Below, piece after piece: positions 39,922-46,276 of a DNA stretch of 46,276 bases. The stretch's first letter is position 1, and each line of letters begins with the position of its first letter. The position numbers and the translations under genes were made by a program. The stretch is from contig JBFXJF010000017.1 in the NCBI GenBank assembly GCA_050175155.1, positions 1 through 46,276 of the forward strand. The letters run 5' to 3'. The notes beneath the pieces were generated by a model, which did no database searches, was not told the origin of the DNA, and saw only the letters and a list, made by a program, of their open reading frames with translations. Source of the stretch: JBFXJF01 sp050175155 (GTDB lineage Bacteria; Bacillota; Bacilli; Tepidibacillales; Tepidibacillaceae).

Positions 39922-40185
39922 TTGGAAATAAAAATTAATACCAAACGAATACCAACGTCCAAAAAGCTAGCATGGGGCGTTTTTTTAGTTTGGGCATTTA
40001 GCGTTATTGCATCTTATGTTTTATCATTTTTTGATATTGATACAGGTTTTATACTTGCAACGGCAACCACATCTTTAGGTATTGTTTTGACTGGATTTTT
40101 TTCTAAAAGCTATCTAGAAAACAAAGAGATATACGGCAAAAAGCAAGAAGATAATACAAACTCAGAATCTGAATTGGGGTGTTAG
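39922..40185 (+). CDS. Two-helix membrane protein, holin-like
   Basis: About 87 residues with two predicted membrane helices (KKLAWGVFLVWAFSVIASYV and TGFILATATTSLGIVLTGFF) and a charged tail. TTG 39922 lies five bases after AGGCGGTGA; an in-frame GTG at 39913 is inside that ribosome site. It lies next to the XhlA-like gene and before the amidase, so a holin or phage membrane accessory role is likely. Confidence 0.7.
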   Translation: MEIKINTKRIPTSKKLAWGVFLVWAFSVIASYVLSFFDIDTGFILATATTSLGIVLTGFFSKSYLENKEIYGKKQEDNTNSESELGC

Positions 40186-40188
40186 CAA

Positions 40189-40944
40189 TTGAATATTAAA
40201 ACTCAATTAATATCATCAGGCACAAAAAGAAGAAGCGGAAGCAAAATTAATAAAGTTGTTTTTTTTGTGGACCATGACACTGGAAACCCAAATTCAACAG
40301 CTCAGTCAAATGTTTATTATTTCTGCAATAGTGCTAATGACGATACTCCATCAGCTCATGCTTTTATAGATGATAAAGGAGTAATTATCTGCATTCCTTG
40401 CTTAGATAAACCAGAGAAAGCTTGGCATGTGCTTTATGAAAAACCAGAAGACAATAGGTTATATGGTGATGATGCAAATGATATTGCTATTGGATTAGAA
40501 CTTTGCTATTTCCCTGGTGACAAAATAAGAACTCAAAAAGCTTATGACAACTATATTGAATTTGCAGCTTATTTAGCAGATTATCACAAAATAGAGCCCA
40601 GTAAACGTTCCGGACATTTTGAATTAGATTCGGTACGTAAAACGGATCCTAATAACGCTTTAAAGATACTAGGAAAAACGTATGCGCAAATGAAGCAAGA
40701 CATTGTGAAGAAGTCTAATGAAGTATATGGAGGTGGACTAGTGTCACGAGATCAGGTAGCACCATGGGCAAAAGATCCTCAAAGTTGGGTCCAGGAGAAC
40801 AAAATTAGCGACGGAACCCGACCGGGGGATTTTATGCAGCGCCAGGAAGACTGGACAATGCAAAAACGTATGTATGACATCATTGATAAACGATTAACAG
40901 CAATCGAAAAAAGACTTGATGAGATTGAAAAAAAATTTAAATAA
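40189..40944 (+). CDS. N-acetylmuramoyl-L-alanine amidase (endolysin)
   Basis: A 251-residue Amidase_2 domain enzyme cutting the muramyl-peptide bond of peptidoglycan. Zinc ligands fit H29 (FFVDHDTG), SGHFELDSVRKTDP and the intervening SAHAFID region, with a following substrate groove. The C-terminal 75 residues (VAPWAKDPQSWVQENKISDG, then TRPGDFMQRQEDWTMQKRMY) resemble one SLH-like wall-binding repeat, then a coiled coil. TTG start with GGGGTG upstream. No signal peptide, so release needs the holin. Confidence 0.92.
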   Translation: MNIKTQLISSGTKRRSGSKINKVVFFVDHDTGNPNSTAQSNVYYFCNSANDDTPSAHAFIDDKGVIICIPCLDKPEKAWHVLYEKPEDNRLYGDDANDIAIGLELCYFPGDKIRTQKAYDNYIEFAAYLADYHKIEPSKRSGHFELDSVRKTDPNNALKILGKTYAQMKQDIVKKSNEVYGGGLVSRDQVAPWAKDPQSWVQENKISDGTRPGDFMQRQEDWTMQKRMYDIIDKRLTAIEKRLDEIEKKFK

Positions 40945-40965
40945 CAAGGAGAGGCGAAATAAACA

Positions 40966-41304
40966 ATGGATATGAATTTAATTTATTTTTTAGGAGTATT
41001 ATCTCTTTTTTTGGTGGTATTTTTAATTCGTTTAGCGATTAGATATTGGGCATCTGGGCAAGTAGCAACTATTATGCTTGGTGTAGAAAAGAAACTTTCA
41101 ACGTGGGCAAAAGAAAAAGCTGCAGAAGGAAAAGACAAACGCGCAGAAGCAGAGAGAATTATTGTTAATAAATTTTATTGTGTTTTGCCAAGCTGGATTA
41201 AACCATTTATAACTGAACAGTGGTTAATAGATCAGATAGAAAAAATATACGTTGTTATGTTGGATTATCTGGATGACAGCGAATTAAATAAAAGCGTAGA
41301 ATAA
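40966..41304 (+). CDS. LLH-family-like phage holin
   Basis: A 112-residue protein with one N-terminal membrane helix (IYFLGVLSLFLVVFLIRLAI) and a charged amphipathic C-terminal region (WAKEKAAEGKDKRAEAERII), matching the layout of phage holin LLH/phi-LC3-type proteins. It follows the amidase and is the last gene of the rightward late operon. Confidence 0.75.
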   Translation: MDMNLIYFLGVLSLFLVVFLIRLAIRYWASGQVATIMLGVEKKLSTWAKEKAAEGKDKRAEAERIIVNKFYCVLPSWIKPFITEQWLIDQIEKIYVVMLDYLDDSELNKSVE

Positions 41305-41317
41305 TTAATAAAGAAGC

Positions 41318-41357
41318 AAATCCCCCAGCTTAGGCTTAACCTAGGTTGGGGGATTTT
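41318..41357 (+). terminator. Strong terminator at the end of the late operon
   Basis: AAATCCCCCA...TTAGG pairs with CCTA...TTGGGGGATTT as a long imperfect stem, followed by TTTTTTT. It separates the lytic genes from the leftward subtilase block. Confidence 0.92.
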
Positions 41358-41376
41358 TTTAGACAAAAATTAAATT

Positions 41377-41577
41377 TTAGGCAGGTTGAAAAAATCCTTT
41401 TCTGCTCTCTGATATATCTAAAATATTATTATCATTTGATAATTTAAAAATATTTTCTTCATTAATCTCAACACCGATTACATTGATAAAATCTGATACA
41501 TAAACAATGTTACAATATTGCTTTAAACTATTAAGAGCTTTTGTTTTGTCCCTCACTTTCAAAATTAGGTGTTTCAT
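41377..41577 (-). CDS. Stand-alone subtilisin-prodomain-like protein (candidate inhibitor)
   Basis: This 66-residue protein resembles residues 1-66 of the upstream subtilase: both have a K-x-x-x-L start, then NI(V/I)Y-S and a final ESRKG-F. The shared tail (DISESRKGFFQPA against YIRESRKGEFQEG) is the part that would enter the protease active site. Prodomains of subtilases are chaperones and tight inhibitors, so this could be an immunity or inhibitor protein. It has its own GGAGGTGA seven bases before the ATG, inside the subtilase 3' end, with which it overlaps by 47 bases. No signal peptide. Confidence 0.72.
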   Translation of the reverse strand: MKHLILKVRDKTKALNSLKQYCNIVYVSDFINVIGVEINEENIFKLSNDNNILDISESRKGFFQPA

Positions 41578-42595
41578 TAATAATCACCTCCACTAATTTT
41601 TCAACATTTAAACATCCTAGTCCTTGTTCATGTTTTGGCACACCTAAATCATCCAATGTAGTATATAAATATTCAGTAGCTTTGGTTATATTACCAGATC
41701 TGTGCAAAATAGCACCTAAAATACCTGAAATTAAAGGTGCAGCAAACGAAGTTCCAGTAATAAAAGCATTATCATAATATAGATTACCTGGAGCAACTAA
41801 ATTAGGTTTAGCAATACCAGGTACTCCAATACTAGAATAGTTTGCAATCCCTTTATTTCCATCAATAGCACCAACCGTTAATGCACCTTGAGAATTACCT
41901 GGGCAGTTAATGCTATCTAAATGTTTATTATTATTACCTGCAGCACATATTATAGCAATTCCTCTTTTTGAAATTGCGTTTACTAACTGGCATAGTTCAC
42001 ATTCTCCCTTACAAGCTTTATTCTTTAAATTTTTTCTTTTATTGGGAAAACCTACAGAAATATTAATTATATCGACTTTTTTACTATCCGCCCATTCCAA
42101 GGCTTTCATAATATGTATCTCATCAACATTAAGTTTTCCGACCTTTGCTATATAAAGGTTAGCACCACTTGCATACGTTTTAATTATTTTTGCAACAATA
42201 GTACCATGGGTTTTGTGATCAAACATACCCGTATTTGTAAAATCTATAGATTCACACACTTTTAATTCGTTATCCTCATCGTTTATCCCAGAATCTAATA
42301 TAGCTACTTTTATATTACCCCATCCAGTAAATCCATTACTAATTAATAAACTTCTTTTAACTGGTGGTTGAAATTGAATAATATTTTTAAGAAAAGAACC
42401 TTCTTGGAATTCACCTTTTCTACTTTCTCTTATGTAATTAATGAATGACAAATCCATAATTTTATTAATGCAAGTTGTTTCTATACCAAGTATGGGTAAT
42501 AAATTGGACTTGTATATAATATTTACTTCTAAATCTTTTAATGTTTGACTTTGTTCATCTGTTAAAGCTTTATTTAATTTAACTATATATTTCAT
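41531..42595 (-). CDS. Subtilisin-like serine protease (S8 family), intracellular type
   Basis: The 354-residue protein has the catalytic triad in subtilase order: D101 (AILDSGIND), H130 (DHKTHGTIVAKI), S283 (ITGTSFAAPLISG), with N221 in CAAGNNN for the oxyanion hole. Residues 1-66 form a prodomain (I9-like). No signal peptide or membrane segment, so it is cytoplasmic or released by lysis. Three cysteines in an insert (KNKACKGECELCQLV, 195-202) are unusual. It lies next to attR, antisense to the late operon, as expected for a lysogenic-conversion gene. The downstream partner may keep it in check. Confidence 0.92.
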   Translation of the reverse strand: MKYIVKLNKALTDEQSQTLKDLEVNIIYKSNLLPILGIETTCINKIMDLSFINYIRESRKGEFQEGSFLKNIIQFQPPVKRSLLISNGFTGWGNIKVAILDSGINDEDNELKVCESIDFTNTGMFDHKTHGTIVAKIIKTYASGANLYIAKVGKLNVDEIHIMKALEWADSKKVDIINISVGFPNKRKNLKNKACKGECELCQLVNAISKRGIAIICAAGNNNKHLDSINCPGNSQGALTVGAIDGNKGIANYSSIGVPGIAKPNLVAPGNLYYDNAFITGTSFAAPLISGILGAILHRSGNITKATEYLYTTLDDLGVPKHEQGLGCLNVEKLVEVIINETPNFESEGQNKSS

Positions 42596-43006
42596 TTAAG
42601 CCTCCATATAGTTATAAATTAGTGTATCCTGAAAATATCTATAATAAACATATCGGTTGTTTGTACTATATTGTTCAATAAATATATTTGTTTTTCCTTC
42701 TAAAAGTTTAAATTTTATTGTTTTAATTAAAAGTTGATATGAAACTAAATATACCATAAAAAATACTACTTAGCATTAATTTTTTACTTAAAAGTATTAA
42801 TGAGTAAAATTCGATTTATTTTTACTATCTAAATCACAAAACATCGTTCTAAAAAAAGCTTATTTTTTATTGGGAACGGATTGGGAACGAAATTCTTCAT
42901 TCTGTTCCCAAAATCACCAAAAGAAAACGGAGTATCAATAGCATAAACATTGATTTTACAAGGTTTTATTGGGTAGTATCATATTTAAAAAAAGTGCTCG
43001 GTGTTT
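42596..43006. other. Non-coding right end of the prophage (attP arm region)
   Basis: 411 bases without a credible gene. It holds the upstream region of the leftward subtilase, an AT-rich tract with an inverted pair CATTAAT/ATTAATG and TTTTACT/AGTAAAA (about 42771-42815), and, at 42870-42910, the right pair of integrase boxes plus an inverted TGTTCCC at 42903-42909. Confidence 0.6.
42870..42894 (+). repeat. Right copy of the paired GGGAAC boxes (candidate integrase arm sites)
   Basis: GGGAACGGA (42872-42880) and GGGAACGAA (42883-42891) in direct repeat match 1252-1276 with one change. An inverted TGTTCCC follows at 42903-42909. The shared boxes just inside both attachment sites are what tyrosine-integrase arm sites look like. 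Confidence 0.65.
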
Positions 43007-43051
43007 TTGACAGGGTGGGGGTCGCTGGTTCGAACCCAGTCCGAGTCACCA
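43007..43051 (+). other. attR core (displaced 3' end of tRNA-Val)
   Basis: Direct 45-base copy of the tRNA-Val 3' part (from the anticodon loop to the encoded CCA), one mismatch to attL at 43034. It lacks the 5' half and so is not a gene. The host terminator of the original tRNA follows. Confidence 0.92.
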
Positions 43052-43064
43052 AAAAAAGTGAGTA

Positions 43065-43105
43065 ATAGCAAGGTTTTTGTAATTTGAGCCTTTGCTATTT
43101 ATTTT
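43065..43105 (+). terminator. Original tRNA-Val terminator, displaced by the prophage
   Basis: ATAGCAAGG pairs with CCTTTGCTAT (one bulge), then TTATTTTATTT. It resembles, but is not identical to, the hairpin at 1202-1237 on the phage side. Confidence 0.6.
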
Positions 43106-43159
43106 ATTTAAAATTGTATCGAAAATAGATTGTTTAAGATTTCTATCAGCATTTTTACA

Positions 43160-43840
43160 TTATGTTACTTTTTGTTTATCATATATATCATATTTATCTC
43201 TATTTTTCCTTTGATATAGGAAAATTACTAGTAAAACAATCAAATATGTAATGTATCCAATAGTTATTGGGCTAGCTTCATCTAATGTCAGAGATAGACT
43301 AAAGATTGAGAATAACCACACCATAGATATATTGCCGTAGATAGATGACCATAAGTAGGAACGAAAATTAATTGGAGATAAAGCCGCCATTAAGGAAATC
43401 ATATTACTAGGCATAAGAGGTACTGTTCTTAATAAAATAATTGTCCACATACCATATTGTTTAAAGTATGTTTCCCATTTTTGATACTTTGCTTTTCTTT
43501 TTTGCCACAATTTATTTGACCAATCTTGAAACAAATATCTTCCAAGTATAAAGCAAAGAATTGATCCTAGAAAGCTACCGATAAAGCTAAAAAGCATACC
43601 TTCGGTTAAACCAAAAATAAGTATATGAAAAGTAATTATAGTTATTATTGGAAAGAAAGTTAGTACACCTTGTAAAATAGATAGAGGTATAGTAAATAGT
43701 AATAATGAATAGCCATATTCCTGTCTTATATCAATAAATACAGTTATTTTCTCGGTAATTATTTGTTCAAAGCCTGATAATTTATATATTAAAAACAGTG
43801 ATAAAAATAGTATTATTATATATATCCACTTTTTGTTCAT
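43160..43840 (-). CDS. TVP38/TMEM64 (VTT/DedA-like) family membrane protein
   Basis: The 226-residue integral membrane protein has about five hydrophobic segments and the VTT pattern: LTFFPIITIITFHILIFGLT, then FSFIGSFLGSILCFILGRYL and 'LLRTVPLMPSNMISLMAALS'. Relatives move lipids or maintain membrane homeostasis. It has its own ribosome site (AGGAG, 7 bases from the ATG) and faces away from the following genes. Host gene. Confidence 0.9.
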   Translation of the reverse strand: MNKKWIYIIILFLSLFLIYKLSGFEQIITEKITVFIDIRQEYGYSLLLFTIPLSILQGVLTFFPIITIITFHILIFGLTEGMLFSFIGSFLGSILCFILGRYLFQDWSNKLWQKRKAKYQKWETYFKQYGMWTIILLRTVPLMPSNMISLMAALSPINFRSYLWSSIYGNISMVWLFSIFSLSLTLDEASPITIGYITYLIVLLVIFLYQRKNRDKYDIYDKQKVT

Positions 43841-44031
43841 ATAAACTCCTCATACTCTTATTGTTAATTATTAGTTTACCTTATTTATAGTAATTATGTT
43901 TATATTTTTTTAATCTTTCTTATTAAAGCTTAAAGAATTAAGTATTAATCTTTTTTGCATAAATATGTTAGAATGTTTTTAGATGGGGCTATTTCATTAA
44001 AATGGGACTTTGACCATTGAGGAGTGATATT

Positions 44032-44511
44032 TTGATTTTACGTTATATCTTATATTTTCTTATAGCAGTAATTATCATATATATGCTGTTAGGATTATTA
44101 AAACCTAGAAGTATAAAAACGTCAGGTAAATCTGATATAGATAATTCAATTAAGTCTTATGATAGAATAAACTATCTTGGAGGGATTCCTGGAGCTGAAA
44201 TAGCAGATATAAAGGATGGAACTTTGCACATTTATAAAGATACAATTGTTTTTGATGATAGTAGTTCGGAATTATTTACTATACCAATTAAAGGTATAAG
44301 TAAATGTTCATTAGAAACTAAAGAGACACTATATGCTTCTAGAGATGGTTTGCAAGGCGTATTAACTATAGGGCTAGTAAATAATAAATATTATATAAAG
44401 ATAAAATATATAAATAGTTCAAGTAGTTCAAATATAGTAATATTGCATTCTTACTTTAATGATGATTATTCTAAAAGCATAGTAGAGGAAGTAAATAAAA
44501 GAATGAAGTGA
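44032..44511 (+). CDS. Membrane-anchored protein of unknown function
   Basis: About 159 residues: an N-terminal membrane helix (LRYILYFLIAVIIIYMLLGL) and a beta-rich C-terminal body (GTLHIYKDTIVFDDSSSELF, then TKETLYASRDGLQGVLTIGL) that could be a PH-like or other small beta domain. I prefer TTG 44032 after AGGAGTGAT to an in-frame TTG at 44017, which overlaps the ribosome site. I do not recognise the family. Host gene. Confidence 0.7.
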   Translation: MILRYILYFLIAVIIIYMLLGLLKPRSIKTSGKSDIDNSIKSYDRINYLGGIPGAEIADIKDGTLHIYKDTIVFDDSSSELFTIPIKGISKCSLETKETLYASRDGLQGVLTIGLVNNKYYIKIKYINSSSSSNIVILHSYFNDDYSKSIVEEVNKRMK

Positions 44512-44600
44512 GACTTATCCTAAATTCATTTACCACCACTTAAGAGAAGTAGGGATCTTATAATACTTGGATAAATAAATAATATATTATAACTATTTTT

Positions 44601-44629
44601 AAAGAGCTCTTTTTTAAAGCTCTTTTTTA
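44601..44629 (+). terminator. Terminator after the membrane-anchored protein gene
   Basis: AAAGAGCT pairs with AGCTCTTT around CTTTTTTAA, followed by a T run. It lies in the 293-base gap between 44512 and 44804, which otherwise holds only AT-rich sequence and the leader of the next gene. Confidence 0.75.
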
Positions 44630-44804
44630 TTTTGCTTATTTATAAAATTAAAAATGACAAAATATTAACAAATTTATACAAATTAGTATATACCAATTAA
44701 AATATAATATAATACTTATGATATTTATAATAATAGTGGAAAGAGAGGAGGGCTGGCACTTATTTTCTAGGTAAAAATGCAGTTTTTTAAAGGAGGAGTT
44801 CTAA

Positions 44805-45686
44805 GTGAATGAAAATACTACTCGAAATGGTCGAGTAACTATGGCAGTAGTATCCTTTTTTGCTGGTCTTGCTTTAATAATAGTTTTACCATTGATTTGT
44901 ATGCCAGCAATGGAAACCGTTTTAAAAGGTGTAGAGACAAGATATATGTTGTTTAAAGAGCCCAATATATTATCTGCTAAAGGAATTTTTGAGTTCTTCT
45001 ATTCCCTGTTAACGGGCTTGAGTATTGCTGCGGGTGGATTATTAATATTGTTTTTTGTACCATTATATAGGGGAGACAAATGGTCTAGACCTATAGCCCT
45101 GTGCGTAGCAGCAATACCTTCAATAACTGGTGCATATATGTTTGGGCCAATTTTACTATTTGCTAAAGAATATCTGTATACAGTTGGGGTAGTAATATTA
45201 TTAGGACTGATACCTTATTTCCTGATATTATTACTTGATAAATCTTCTGGCATTAATAAATTAGTAAATCTTCTTTTATTTTTACTTTTAGGCGTAGAAA
45301 TAGCTTACTCTATGGTTAATGGTATATCATCAACAAGAATGTATACGGGTTGGGGAGAGCATGCAAGAACTTTAGAATACTTTCTTTATGCATTTGGAGT
45401 ACCTGTTATTTGGACTGGTTGCTTACTAGGATTTGTAGGTATACCTTTTTATTCATCAAGACGTGATTATGGATGGTGGTTAGTAACTGGAGGCTCACTA
45501 TTAATGCTAATAGGGACTATTCAATTTCTTATTGCGGAACAAAATGGTTGGTTTGTTACAGGGTTAATTTTATGTATAGCAATTTTAATACCACTTCTCA
45601 TACCAACTATTGGAGGACGTCCGATTAGTAAAGATGGTAAAACTGGAATGACGATTCAATTAAAGAGGGTAGAAGAGTCAATATAA
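44805..45686 (+). CDS. Multi-pass membrane protein of unknown function
   Basis: The 293-residue protein has about eight predicted membrane helices (for example VSFFAGLALIIVLPLICMPA, LTGLSIAAGGLLILFFVPLY, YLYTVGVVILLGLIPYFLIL). No catalytic motif stands out. The GTG start is preceded by AAAGGAGGAG at 44790-44799. Transporter or sensor roles are possible, but I do not recognise the family. Host gene. Confidence 0.75.
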   Translation: MNENTTRNGRVTMAVVSFFAGLALIIVLPLICMPAMETVLKGVETRYMLFKEPNILSAKGIFEFFYSLLTGLSIAAGGLLILFFVPLYRGDKWSRPIALCVAAIPSITGAYMFGPILLFAKEYLYTVGVVILLGLIPYFLILLLDKSSGINKLVNLLLFLLLGVEIAYSMVNGISSTRMYTGWGEHARTLEYFLYAFGVPVIWTGCLLGFVGIPFYSSRRDYGWWLVTGGSLLMLIGTIQFLIAEQNGWFVTGLILCIAILIPLLIPTIGGRPISKDGKTGMTIQLKRVEESI

Positions 45687-45694
45687 AAAGAGAA

Positions 45695-45714
45695 AGCCCA
45701 CCGTAAGGTGGGCT
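45695..45714 (-). terminator. Terminator for the leftward rhodanese gene
   Basis: A perfect 8-bp stem AGCCCACC/GGTGGGCT with loop GTAA (TTAC on the minus strand). T-rich sequence (TTTCTCTTTTTA) follows it only on the minus strand, so it belongs to the leftward gene beginning right of it; the rightward membrane-protein gene may use it as well. Confidence 0.7.
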
Positions 45715-45854
45715 CCCAGTCTGTAGAGAAAGCCTTATTTCTTCACTTCTGTTCCTCGATTTTAATGTACCTTGTACTAGTACATTTTTTTCAATCTCTT
45801 AGGTTGTTGAGAAAGTTCGGTATCCTCGTTATTTCTTATAGTATTTCTAATTTT

Positions 45855-46276
45855 TTAGAAGCTGTAATTACCGTTCGCATCAATAGATATACTATGATCA
45901 AGGTAGAATGTATTAGGATATCCTAAATCGGCTATCTTGTCTACAACACCTGAAGCTCTGGCTCCACTTGCACAATGAATTAAGATGGTTGTAGTTTTAT
46001 CTGCAGGCAATTCACCTTTTATTGCTTGTGGATCAGCATTGATTTCACCATCAGGTATATGAATTGATCCTTCAATTCCCCCATGTGATCTTTCCTCGTC
46101 AGAACGTACATCTAATACAACTACGTTTGTACCATTCTCTAACTTCTCTACAAACTGATCAGTTGTTAATCCTCTGTTTACTTTACCGGCTGAAACATCA
46201 AAGTTTGTATCAGCGCTTTCCATTCCGAACGTAGGTAGACCTGCTGAGGTCCAACTTGGCATACCACCGGCAAATA
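45855..46276 (-). CDS. Rhodanese-domain protein, 3' part only (5' end outside the window)
   Basis: The frame is open beyond the window edge: codons upstream of the apparent ATG at 46262 read FAGGMPSW, the end motif of another rhodanese domain (GGMPSWTSAGLPTF), so the gene is a tandem rhodanese. The visible second domain (TTDQFVEKLENGTNVVVLDV, then SDEERSHGGIEGSIHIPDGE) has the catalytic loop C-x-x-x-x-R (CASGARASG), with the sulfur-accepting cysteine present. It ends with an atypical LDHSISIDANGNYSF tail. Sulfur transfer in the cell or at the envelope is likely. Host gene. Confidence 0.88.
   Translation of the reverse strand, partial: FAGGMPSWTSAGLPTFGMESADTNFDVSAGKVNRGLTTDQFVEKLENGTNVVVLDVRSDEERSHGGIEGSIHIPDGEINADPQAIKGELPADKTTTILIHCASGARASGVVDKIADLGYPNTFYLDHSISIDANGNYSF

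Larger units (their letters stand above)
1140..43051 (+). mobile_element. Complete temperate phage (PBSX/Xkd-type contractile tail) integrated in tRNA-Val
   Basis: The element is bounded by 45-base direct repeats of the tRNA-Val 3' end, has an integrase next to attL, and contains lysogeny, replication, packaging, head, tail, baseplate, lysis and conversion modules in standard order. Sheath, tube, tape measure, LysM hub, DUF2577, DUF2634 and baseplate J genes identify a contractile-tailed (myovirus) morphology like PBSX. One unit length is about 41.9 kb. Every core module has an open frame; the only clearly broken gene is the small one at 12092. It could therefore be inducible, though that is inference. 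Confidence 0.95.

Noticed and set aside
43007..43051. A second tRNA-Val gene at attR
   Set aside because: Only the anticodon-loop-to-CCA part is present; the acceptor 5' half and D arm are missing, so it is the att repeat.
46260..46262. ATG at 46262 as the true start of the rhodanese gene
   Set aside because: In-frame codons upstream read FAGG, completing the GGMPSW motif of a preceding rhodanese domain, so the gene starts outside the window.

Overview
The window is low-GC DNA from a Gram-positive anaerobe-like Firmicute (probably class Clostridia; the genus cannot be fixed from sequence alone). It carries one complete, apparently intact temperate phage of about 41.9 kb integrated into a tRNA-Val(GAC) gene. 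Support: AT-rich coding, strong GGAGG ribosome sites, frequent TTG/GTG starts, and phage genes of the PBSX/skin (Xkd) contractile-tail type.

Layout. 1-1108 is host: tRNA-Leu(TAA), a degenerate duplicated repeat and an exported DUF2680-like protein. tRNA-Val (1109-1184) is intact; its 3' 45 bases are repeated at 43007-43051 with one mismatch and define attL and attR. Just inside both ends lies the same 25-base pair of GGGAACGRA boxes, probably integrase arm sites. The leftward lysogeny block (1275-4218) holds a tyrosine integrase, an ImmA-like metalloprotease with zinc ribbons, and a double-HTH repressor. A divergent promoter/operator region (4242-4343) separates it from the rightward early block: small HTH protein, Bro-N and Rha antirepressor-like proteins, an excisionase-like protein, and small proteins including a DUF6906 protein. 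Replication genes follow (DUF2800, DUF2815, MazG-like, family A DNA polymerase, a gene broken by a 2-base insertion, HNH nuclease, DUF4406, VirE-type primase/helicase, a CAGTA-repeat and AT-rich candidate origin, VRR-NUC, SNF2 helicase, RinA/ArpU-like late regulator). From 19177 the late operon runs: terminase, portal, MuF minor head protein with a RelA/SpoT-like C-terminal domain plus a small downstream gene, scaffold, capsid, connectors, sheath, tube, a frameshifted tail chaperone, a lipoprotein moron, tape measure, baseplate, fibre, holin-like genes and amidase. A strong terminator at 41318-41357 ends it. A leftward subtilisin-like protease with a free-standing prodomain-like partner sits next to attR.

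43052-46276 is host again: the displaced tRNA terminator, a TVP38/TMEM64 membrane protein, two unrecognised membrane proteins, and the 3' part of a tandem rhodanese gene cut by the window edge.

How it works together. The repressor holds the divergent promoters; ImmA and the Bro-N/Rha proteins probably relieve it; integrase plus the small HTH protein would integrate and excise. The polymerase, VirE and SNF2 proteins replicate the genome, the RinA-like protein probably turns on the late operon, and the Xkd-type genes build a contractile tail. The most interesting accessory systems are the MuF-RelA/SpoT-like fusion with its candidate immunity gene and the subtilase/prodomain pair.
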